This document shows, piece by piece, positions 15,455-21,469 of a stretch of DNA of 21,599 nt (within the stretch, counting starts at the first letter, position 1; the number at the start of each line of letters is the position of its first letter). The stretch is taken from assembly GCA_963991775.1 (NCBI GenBank), contig CAXDRM010000015.1, forward strand, positions 1 to 21,599, in the 5' to 3' direction. This DNA comes from CAXDRM01 sp963991775 (GTDB taxonomy: Bacteria; Pseudomonadota; Alphaproteobacteria; Rickettsiales; JABIRX01). A program made the position numbers and the translations under genes. Under the pieces are notes generated by a model that ran no database searches, had not been told where the DNA came from, and saw only the letters and a list, made by a program, of their open reading frames with translations.

Positions 15455-16336
15455 ATGTTAAAATTCTTAGAAAAACAAAAAGAAAAGCAAGAAAATTATG
15501 CCGGTTCAAGTAGACGCTTTTTTGCTTATTCTGTTGATAATTGTTTAGTATCTTTACTTAGAATTACTATTTTTGTTTTTTATCTTTATGTGTCTTTAGC
15601 CGTTAGTTTTCAAGCTTTTGTAGAAGATTTTTATGTTAAAGTACAAGCTGGGCTTTATGATGCTACCTCATCAAAAGATCTGTTAAAATTTTTACTAACC
15701 CATCCAATAAAATACCAATTTCTTTTTATTTTTAGCTTAGTTTTTATAGCTGGCTCACTTTATTGGGTTTTATTACCTGTTAGTAAATTTGGTGGTACTT
15801 TTGGTAAATTATCCGTTGCTATCAAAATTGCACGACAAGATGGTCAAGAATTTACCTTAATGGATTCTGTACAAAGATACTTAGTTGGCTTGATTCCGTG
15901 GAGTTTCCACATAGTAGTAATTATGTCTTTATTTGCTGGTAATACAATATTACTAATATCTACTGTTTTAGTGATTAGCCTATGGTATCAAACCTCACTT
16001 TTAGGTCGCTCTCATTTAGCGGTGCATGATATTATTTGTGGTACTAAGGTAGTAAATAATTCAAGCACAGCTAAACCAATAATTGCCGAGGCTAGCACTA
16101 GCGACAAAGCGGTACCTAAAAAAGAAGCTACTAAGTCTAAAGCTAAAAAATCAGTAGCAAGTAAAACAACGACAACCAAGAAGGTTGCTGCAAACACTAA
16201 AACGCAACAGAAGGCAGGTAATAGCAAAACAAGTGCTGTTGTAAAAAAAGCGCCTGCAAAGAAGAGGCAAGCTGCAAAGAAAGTTAGTAAAGCTTCTACT
16301 AAAAAGTCCAAGAGTGCCAGTAAAAGTTCAGATTAA
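15455..16336 (+). CDS. RDD family membrane protein with histone-H1-like lysine-rich tail
   Basis: The product has 293 residues. Residues 18-200 form an RDD domain: GSSRRFFAYSVDNCLVS with the R and D of the family, helices near 30-52 and 88-108, then FGGTFGKLSVAIKIARQDGQ (112-131), helices at about 145-180, and HDIICGTKVV (191-200), the usual LHDxxxGTxVV end. Residues about 217-293 are a low-complexity tail with 24 lysines in 77 residues, plus Ala, Ser and Thr, resembling bacterial histone-H1-like proteins (KKAPAKKRQAAKKVSKAS). The tail would be cytoplasmic if the topology is typical, and could bind nucleic acid or ribosomes. RDD proteins have no single known role, some being transporters. Confidence 0.88.
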   Translation: MLKFLEKQKEKQENYAGSSRRFFAYSVDNCLVSLLRITIFVFYLYVSLAVSFQAFVEDFYVKVQAGLYDATSSKDLLKFLLTHPIKYQFLFIFSLVFIAGSLYWVLLPVSKFGGTFGKLSVAIKIARQDGQEFTLMDSVQRYLVGLIPWSFHIVVIMSLFAGNTILLISTVLVISLWYQTSLLGRSHLAVHDIICGTKVVNNSSTAKPIIAEASTSDKAVPKKEATKSKAKKSVASKTTTTKKVAANTKTQQKAGNSKTSAVVKKAPAKKRQAAKKVSKASTKKSKSASKSSD

Positions 16337-16344
16337 TTAAAATG

Positions 16345-16440
16345 ATGTGGAGTTTAGCTGTGCATTTGCGTATCAGGAGCATTTGTGAAGAGCCATTTTG
16401 CTATCACAAAGCGCAAGCAAATCATAGCTGAACTCCACAT
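16345..16440. repeat. 96-bp palindromic element, copy A (MITE-like)
   Basis: The ends are ATGTGGAGTTTAGCT (16345-16359) and AGCTGAACTCCACAT (16426-16440), inverted with one mismatch in 15. The inside is an imperfect palindrome containing the 34-base sequence 16391-16424. A full copy in the opposite orientation lies at 18391-18480 and a half copy at 13251-13284. It has no coding capacity. It sits just after the RDD gene. Confidence 0.8.
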
Positions 16441-16452
16441 TGATTTTTAAAT

Positions 16453-16497
16453 CTGTTACCCATGTCTGGCAACATATGTTACCTATGTATGTTTACG
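16453..16497. repeat. TGTTACC double-motif repeat, copy 1
   Basis: CTGTTACCCATGTCTGGCAA, then CAT, then ATGTTACCTATGTATGTTTACG. Two direct TGTTACCYATGT motifs lie about 23 bases apart, with an inverted GGCAACA between. Near-identical copies lie at 18643-18687 and 21092-21136, with a decayed start at 20861-20876. Internally repeated short motifs like this are seen at transposon ends, but no transposase is present. Confidence 0.7.
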
Positions 16498-16537
16498 CCG
16501 TACTTGCCGAAAAAGTATTTGAGTCTGAGTAACTTGT

Positions 16538-17377
16538 CTAATATGAAAAAACTAAAACTCGGTCATTGCCGCCATAATCCTTATCGGCAGCTTCTAAATA
16601 GTAACCTTGATCTTGAAATAATTTAGTTATGGCAGCTTTTTGCTGATGACCAATTTCTAGGATTATTCTAGCTTCAGAGTTAAGATAATTATGTGCTTGT
16701 TCAGCAATTTTACGGTAAAAATCTAAGCCATCTTCACCAGCTACTAAAGCCTGCATCGGATCATATAATCTCACATCAGCATCTAAAGCCTCTATCTCTG
16801 CTGCTGCTATATAGGGCGGGTTGCTAATTAATAAATCATATTTAGCTGTTATCTCGCTAAATAAATCGCTTTCTATCAAATCTAAACGCTCTGTTACATG
16901 GTGCTGCTCAGCATTTTGCTCAGCAATATGTAAAGCTGCCTTGCTAATATCTACTGCTGTTCCACGTGAAACTTTTAGCAAATTAAGTAGAGTTATGATT
17001 ATGCAGCCGCTGCCTACGCCTAACTCTAGAATATTAAGCTTTGCATCTTTAGGATAGGTTTTTAAGATTCTATCTAGCAAAATTTCAGTATCTGGTCGTG
17101 GGTCTAGAACATCTTGGTTAACCATAAAATCTAAACCATAAAATTCTTTTTTGCCTAAAATCTTAGCAATAGGCATATATTGCCTGCGCTTATCTAATAA
17201 TTGCTGAAATTCATTTAGCTCTGTAGTGCTAAGCTCTTTCTGATAGCTATTATAGAGTGTTAATTTGTCAATTTTTAAAGTGGCAATAAGTAGTAGCTCA
17301 GCATCTAATTTAGCGCTTGCAATCCCTTGTTTTTGTAGTAATTTCTGGGCCTTTAGTAAAACTTCTTTGATGAGCAT
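16538..17377 (-). CDS. prmC: Release factor glutamine methyltransferase
   Basis: The 279-residue product methylates the GGQ glutamine of RF1 and RF2 using SAM. The N-terminal helical domain (1-80) contacts the release factor. Then comes VLDPRPDTEIL (90-100), the PRPDTE signature with D in place of the usual I/V at its start, and motif I ELGVGSGCI (118-126). AVDISKAAL (141-149), the catalytic NPPY (186-189) and the ALVAGEDGLDFYR segment (210-222) follow. The length is normal. The parS-like site at 16959-16972 is read as VSRGT (136-140), in the loop between motif I helix and the SAM-binding acidic residue D143. In many bacteria prmC follows prfA; prfA is absent here. The start is three bases from that of the divergent tyrA-like gene. 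Confidence 0.95.
   Translation of the reverse strand: MLIKEVLLKAQKLLQKQGIASAKLDAELLLIATLKIDKLTLYNSYQKELSTTELNEFQQLLDKRRQYMPIAKILGKKEFYGLDFMVNQDVLDPRPDTEILLDRILKTYPKDAKLNILELGVGSGCIIITLLNLLKVSRGTAVDISKAALHIAEQNAEQHHVTERLDLIESDLFSEITAKYDLLISNPPYIAAAEIEALDADVRLYDPMQALVAGEDGLDFYRKIAEQAHNYLNSEARIILEIGHQQKAAITKLFQDQGYYLEAADKDYGGNDRVLVFSY
16959..16972. other. parS-like site 5
   Basis: GTTCCACGTGAAAC, a full 14-base core match within prmC, read on the coding strand as V-S-R-G-T. Confidence 0.87.
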
Positions 17378-17380
17378 AAT

Positions 17381-18334
17381 TTGTCTAGAGAATTTAAAGA
17401 AATAGCTGTTATTGGTGCTGGGCTAATGGGTTGCTCACTTGCTTTAGCATTAAAAAAGCAATTTAGCCAGTTAAAGCTAACTATGTTAGTTAAAAATCCA
17501 GAGCAGCAAGAGGATTTAGCTAAAATATTAGATGATGTACAAATTACTACAAACTATACAGCTCTTGCTGAAGCTGAAGTAATTTTTATCGCTACACCAC
17601 TTAGCAGCTATGCAGATATTTTTGTACAGCTTAATGACAGCAATTTGCATCCAGAAGTTATTATTTCAGATTTGGGCTCAGTTAAAGCCAGTTTGGTTAA
17701 ATTAGCACAGGATAAGCTAAATTATAATTTTGTTGCGGCTCATCCTATAGCAGGTAGTGAGATTTCAGGTGTTGGTGCATATGTTGAGGATTTATATAAA
17801 GGTAAAAAACTCTTAATAACTAGTGATGTTTCACGTGAAACTGAGATTGTTGCAAAAATATGGCAGGATCTGGGCATGCAGGTTAGTTACATATCAGCTG
17901 CAGAGCATGATAGAATTTATGCTTATATTTCACATTTAGTACAAAAAATTGCCTTTGCAGCTGCAGACATATTTAATGAAGAAGAGCAAAAGAACGTAGA
18001 ATTTTTGCGGTTATGTAAGTCTAATCCTAAATTATGGGCAGATATTTTTGCTTTTAATGAGGATGCTTTAAATGCAGCAGAAGATGTTTTAAAAAAATTC
18101 TTATCTGAACAGCTTGCTACCTTTGCACCGCAAGAAACGAGTAATAATGTTGTGTTAGATTTAGAAAGTAAGTTAAATTTTTTAGCTTTGATAGCCATAT
18201 GTTTAAAGAAATTGGTAAATGATTTTGGTTATGCTGATTATGCAGGTAGTGCTTATAAGGATTTGCTCAAATTAACGACATATTTTTCACCAGATAAAAA
18301 ACTGGGCAATTTTTCTAATTTATTTTTTGTTTAG
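17381..18334 (+). CDS. tyrA: Prephenate dehydrogenase family protein (TyrA-like)
   Basis: The 317-residue NAD(P)-dependent product is expected to convert prephenate (or arogenate) for tyrosine synthesis. The Rossmann domain shows IAVIGAGLMGCSLALALKK (8-26), then ATPLSSY (71-77), SDLGSVK (96-102), HPIAGSEISGV with catalytic-type H121, HDRIYAYISHLVQ (176-188), and NPKLWADIFAFNEDAL (215-230). The family motif HDxxxAxxSHLPH has Q in place of its last H. The start TTG 17381 is the only one that keeps the whole nucleotide-binding motif, and it lies three bases from the prmC start. The parS-like site 17828-17841 is read as VSRET (150-154). Tyrosine synthesis is not shown by other genes here, so related 3-phosphoshikimate-linked dehydrogenase roles remain possible. 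Confidence 0.85.
   Translation: MSREFKEIAVIGAGLMGCSLALALKKQFSQLKLTMLVKNPEQQEDLAKILDDVQITTNYTALAEAEVIFIATPLSSYADIFVQLNDSNLHPEVIISDLGSVKASLVKLAQDKLNYNFVAAHPIAGSEISGVGAYVEDLYKGKKLLITSDVSRETEIVAKIWQDLGMQVSYISAAEHDRIYAYISHLVQKIAFAAADIFNEEEQKNVEFLRLCKSNPKLWADIFAFNEDALNAAEDVLKKFLSEQLATFAPQETSNNVVLDLESKLNFLALIAICLKKLVNDFGYADYAGSAYKDLLKLTTYFSPDKKLGNFSNLFFV
17828..17841. other. parS-like site 6 (perfect 14-bp palindrome)
   Basis: GTTTCACGTGAAAC within the tyrA-like gene, read as V-S-R-E-T. Same perfect palindrome as site 1. Confidence 0.87.
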
Positions 18335-18390
18335 ATCCATATAGGCCAACAAGAATTAGTGTCCATTAATTACTAAAGACGCAAAAAATC

Positions 18391-18480
18391 TGTAGTTCAG
18401 CTTTGATTTGCTTGCGCTTTGTGATAGCAAGATGGCTATTCACAAATGCTCTTGATACGCAAATGCACAGCTAAACTCCA
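18391..18480. repeat. Palindromic element, copy B (inverted relative to copy A)
   Basis: The ends TGTAGTTCAGCT (18391-18402) and AGCTAAACTCCA (18469-18480) and the inside align, reverse-complemented, to 16350-16440 with only a few differences. It has the same arrangement as copy A. Confidence 0.8.
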
Positions 18481-18503
18481 ATTTTTTGAGCTTTTAATTT
18501 TCA

Positions 18504-18630
18504 AAGCTGCTACTTATGCATGTCTACACTAAGCTTGCAAGCATAGGTGCAGCAATGGTTGAAAGGCCCGTTGAGTCTGAGTAATTCAGCTCTGATCATA
18601 TTCATGATGGCTTTACTATTAACCTATCTT
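18504..18630. repeat. Repeat block shared with 20868-20992
   Basis: Degenerate direct copies share CTTATRYATG, AGCTTGYAAGC, GCAGCAATGG, GAAAGGC, GTTGAGTCTGA, TCATGATGGC versus TTATGACAGC, and ACTATTAACCT in the same order. This copy runs directly into TTTAAATTTTTAAACTG and the TGTTACC repeat, whereas the other copy has a palindromic element between them. Confidence 0.65.
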
Positions 18631-18642
18631 TAAATTTTTAAA

Positions 18643-18687
18643 CTGTTACCCATGTCTGGCAACACCTGTTACCTATGTATGTTTACG
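18643..18687. repeat. TGTTACC double-motif repeat, copy 2
   Basis: Matches 16453-16497 and 21092-21136 nearly base for base, including GGCAACA and the second TGTTACCTATGTATGTTTACG. Confidence 0.7.
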
Positions 18688-18698
18688 CTACACCTGCT

Positions 18699-18817
18699 GG
18701 TGGTCCCTGAGCCTGCCGAATGGGCCGGTTTGAAACTTTCAAATTTATGGCCAACCTTGTGGTGCGGCGGAGCTCACCAACCGGTTGGGTGTAATGTTGA
18801 GAAGCAAGCTAATATTA
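18699..18817. repeat. GGCAGGCTCAGG-type block, inverted counterpart of 106-223
   Basis: Reverse complement of the block at the left end of the window. Differences are scattered single bases plus a few short gaps, suggesting an old duplication or two insertions of one element family. Confidence 0.75.
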
Positions 18818-18907
18818 AGTTCTATCCTTAAAGTCACACTTTCTAAGGCCACTATTGCATCTAAGCGTGATTTTGCTATTTTAATCCTTCCTAAATTGTA
18901 AAAACTT

Positions 18908-20755
18908 ATGAAAAAATATGATGTAATAGTAATTGGAGGAGGGCATGCAGGGGCAGAAGCAGCTTCAGCAGCAGCGCGTGCTGGTGCTCAAACTTTGCTG
19001 ATTACTAAAGGTTTAGATAAAATAGGTGAGATGTCTTGTAACCCTTCTATAGGCGGGGTTGCTAAGGGGATTATTGTTAGAGAGATTGATGCTTTAGGCG
19101 GAGTAATTGGCTTAGCTATTGACCAGGCAGGCACCCATTTTAAAGTGTTAAATGCTAGCAAAGGTGAGGCTGTACATGGCCCTAGAGCCCAAGCTGATCG
19201 GATGCTTTATAAAAAAGCCTTACAAAAAATTCTAAGTAATATTGCTAATTTAGAACTATTAGATGCAGAAGTTACTACTATAAATACTGAAGCAAAAAAG
19301 ATTAAATCAATAAATATTGCTAATGGTGAAGAAATTACTACAGAAAATTTAGTATTAACTACAGGTACATTTCTAAATGGTATCATTCATATAGGTGAGC
19401 AGCAAATTTCTGCTGGGCGTAAAGGTGAAGCGCCAGCTTTAAAACTTGCCGAATCAATTAAAAAGCTAGGTTTTCGTATGGGCAGAATGAAAACTGGTAC
19501 ACCACCACGTATAGATGGTAAAACCATAGATTACAGTGAATTAGAAGTGCAAAAAGCTGATAATCCTCCTTTGCCTTTTAGCTTTATGCATGATGAAATT
19601 AAGGTGCCACAGCTTGATTGTCATATAACTTATACTAATGAAAAAACTCATGAAATTATCAGGGATAATCTAGATAAGAGCGCTATATTTTCTGGGCAAA
19701 TTACTTCAAAAGGACCAAGATATTGCCCTTCTATAGAAGATAAAATTGTACGCTTTGCAGATAAAGACAAACATCAAGTGTTTCTGGAAAAAGAAGGCTT
19801 AGATGATGATACTATTTATCCTAATGGTTTATCAACATCATTGCCTGAAGATGTGCAAGAAGCCTATATACATTCATTAAAAGGCTTAGAAAACTGTAAG
19901 ATTACCCAATATGGCTATGCCATAGAATATGATTATGTTGATCCTCGAGAATTAAAATTATCACTAGAAACTAAGCAAATTTCAGGACTATTTTTAGCTG
20001 GCCAAATTAACGGAACTACCGGCTATGAAGAGGCTGCAGGGCAGGGGATTATTGCTGGTCTTAATGCAGCTTTAGCAGCGCAAAAAAAAGAGCCGTTAAT
20101 TTTAAAAAGAAGCGAAGCCTATATAGGTGTGCTAATTGATGATTTAATCAGAGTAGGTACTAATGAGCCATATCGTATGTTTACCTCGCGTGCTGAATAT
20201 CGCCTGCGTTTGCGCGCAGATAATGCTGATCAAAGATTAACACCAAAAGCGATAGATTTAAATATTGTTCCACGTGAAACTGAAATAAAATTTACAGCAA
20301 AAATTACTGATTTAAGAAAATTATTAAATATTTTAGCTGAGTTAAATTTAACTCCGAATGAGGCGGCAAAATATGGCTTTAAGCTCAATAAAGATGGTAA
20401 AAGACGTTCTGCTTTTGAGTTACTTAAATATCCAGATATTAGCTATGAAAAATTAGCTGAGATTTGGCCTGAATTGAAGAAGTTTCCTGAGAAGCTTGCT
20501 AAGCAGGCAGTAATTGAGGCTAAATATGCTGATTATATCAAGTTACAGGAAAAAGATATTAGCTTACTTGAGAAGGATGAAGAAATAAAAATACCTATAG
20601 ATTTTGCTTATGGGCAAATTGCTAATCTATCTAGTGAAGTAAAAGAGAAGCTAAATGAAATTAAGCCTGAGAATCTTGGTCAAGCTGCGCGTATTTCAGG
20701 TGTTACTCCAGCAGCATTAATGGCTATACTTATAAAGCTTAAAAAAAATAGCTAA
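18908..20755 (+). CDS. mnmG: tRNA uridine-5-carboxymethylaminomethyl modification enzyme MnmG (GidA)
   Basis: The 615-residue FAD enzyme, with MnmE, modifies U34 of certain tRNAs. The FAD motif VIVIGGGHAGAEAA (6-19) is followed by SCNPSIGGVAKG (43-54) with conserved C44, GPRAQADRMLYKKAL (91-105), GRMKTGTPPRID (192-203), RYCPSIEDKI (271-280) with conserved C273, and AGQINGTTGYEEAAGQG. The FTSRAEYRLRLRADNADQRL signature and the usual C-terminal ARISGVTPAAL also appear. Full length for the family. The parS-like site 20267-20280 is read as VPRET (454-458), just after the RADNAD motif. mnmG is often next to rsmG-parA-parB near the origin; here an 844-base repeat region follows instead, as far as the window shows. 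Confidence 0.97.
   Translation: MKKYDVIVIGGGHAGAEAASAAARAGAQTLLITKGLDKIGEMSCNPSIGGVAKGIIVREIDALGGVIGLAIDQAGTHFKVLNASKGEAVHGPRAQADRMLYKKALQKILSNIANLELLDAEVTTINTEAKKIKSINIANGEEITTENLVLTTGTFLNGIIHIGEQQISAGRKGEAPALKLAESIKKLGFRMGRMKTGTPPRIDGKTIDYSELEVQKADNPPLPFSFMHDEIKVPQLDCHITYTNEKTHEIIRDNLDKSAIFSGQITSKGPRYCPSIEDKIVRFADKDKHQVFLEKEGLDDDTIYPNGLSTSLPEDVQEAYIHSLKGLENCKITQYGYAIEYDYVDPRELKLSLETKQISGLFLAGQINGTTGYEEAAGQGIIAGLNAALAAQKKEPLILKRSEAYIGVLIDDLIRVGTNEPYRMFTSRAEYRLRLRADNADQRLTPKAIDLNIVPRETEIKFTAKITDLRKLLNILAELNLTPNEAAKYGFKLNKDGKRRSAFELLKYPDISYEKLAEIWPELKKFPEKLAKQAVIEAKYADYIKLQEKDISLLEKDEEIKIPIDFAYGQIANLSSEVKEKLNEIKPENLGQAARISGVTPAALMAILIKLKKNS
20267..20280. other. parS-like site 7
   Basis: GTTCCACGTGAAAC, a full 14-base core match within mnmG, read as V-P-R-E-T. 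It is the rightmost of the seven sites. Confidence 0.87.
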
Positions 20756-20765
20756 TTAGCTAGTT

Positions 20766-20867
20766 TAGTTTGTAGTATTATTTCACTTAAAGTGACAAGC
20801 ACATGTGTGAAACTAGCACTACAAATTAATGTGGGATTATTAAACTTTGAATTTTTAAAACTGTTAC
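20766..20867 (+). repeat. 102-bp direct repeat with internal palindrome, copy 1
   Basis: Matches 20997-21098 at 100 of 102 positions by direct comparison, with no gaps. Its first 63 bases form a palindrome with arms TAGTTTGTAGT and ACTACAAATTA and inner palindromes TCACTTAAAGTGA and CACATGTG. It begins 11 bases after the mnmG stop. Confidence 0.9.
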
Positions 20868-20996
20868 TTATATATGCTGATCCCTTAGGACCTTGAGCTT
20901 GTAAGCGTAAGCGCAGCAATGGCCGAAAGGCTGGTTGAGTCTGAACAGTTTAGTTCTAATCACGTTTATGACAGCTATATACTATTAACCTGGTAT

Positions 20997-21098
20997 TAGT
21001 TTGTAGTATTATTTCACTTAAAGTGACAAGCACATGTGTGAAAGTAGCACTACAAACTAATGTGGGATTATTAAACTTTGAATTTTTAAAACTGTTAC
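20997..21098 (+). repeat. 102-bp direct repeat with internal palindrome, copy 2
   Basis: Second copy. Its palindrome has perfect 11-base arms TAGTTTGTAGT (20997-21007) and ACTACAAACTA (21049-21059). The spacing between the two copies is 231 bases start to start. Confidence 0.9.
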
Positions 21099-21136
21099 CT
21101 ATGTCTGGCAACATCTGTTACCTATGTATGTTTACG
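21092..21136. repeat. TGTTACC double-motif repeat, copy 3
   Basis: Matches 16453-16497 and 18643-18687. It overlaps the end of the 102-base direct repeat by seven bases. Confidence 0.7.
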
Positions 21137-21168
21137 CTACACAGGCTCAGGGTCCTGAAGTGTTAAAT

Positions 21169-21239
21169 CGGTTCTTGAGAGACAGAAATAGCAAAAAATA
21201 CTGCTGAGATGGTAAATTCTTTCTAGTTTTGAGCTATTT
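21169..21239 (+). repeat. CGGTTCTTGAGAG hairpin repeat, copy 1
   Basis: Direct copy of 21318-21386 with a two-base gap and a few substitutions. AAATAGC (21186-21192) pairs with GCTATTT (21233-21239), extended by AAA/TTT, giving a long-looped hairpin. Confidence 0.85.
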
Positions 21240-21317
21240 ATTTAGCTAGATATTCCAAAGCAGTGTAGTGTGCTTGCATTTTTGCTTAGAACCTTGGCCT
21301 TCGGCAGGCTCAGGCAC

Positions 21318-21386
21318 CGGTTCTTGAGAGAGAAATAGCCAAAAATACTGCTGAGATGCTAAATTCTTTCTAGTTTTGAGCTATTT
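21318..21386 (+). repeat. CGGTTCTTGAGAG hairpin repeat, copy 2
   Basis: Second copy of the hairpin repeat, 149 bases after the first. Both copies follow a piece of GGCTCAGG-type repeat. Confidence 0.85.
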
Positions 21387-21428
21387 TAGTTGAGCATATA
21401 TTTTTAGCTAAAGGCGCGTACATTTAGT

Positions 21429-21445
21429 CATACTACCGGACAAAA
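21429..21445 (+). repeat. CATACTACCGGACAAAA repeat, copy 4
   Basis: Exact 17-base match to 81-97 and, reversed, 10964-10980. Confidence 0.7.
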
Positions 21446-21469
21446 ATAAAAAAACATCAAGTTGAAAAC

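Larger units (their letters stand above)
18335..18907. repeat. Repeat-filled gap between tyrA and mnmG
   Basis: No gene is seen. In order it holds the palindromic element copy B (18391-18480) and a block 18504-18630 that matches 20868-20992 (GCGCAGCAATGGCCGAAAGG-like, TTGAGTCTGAGTAA, TTACTATTAACCT). The TGTTACC repeat (18643-18687) and the inverted counterpart of the 106-223 block (18699-18817) follow. The last 90 bases (18818-18907) look non-repetitive and must hold the mnmG promoter, but no clear -35/-10 pair or Shine-Dalgarno is visible. Confidence 0.75.

Noticed and set aside
16012..16311. 99-codon hydrophobic frame opposite the RDD protein
   Set aside because: Shadow of the lysine-rich tail: AAA/AAG codons read backwards give Phe and Leu, mimicking membrane helices.
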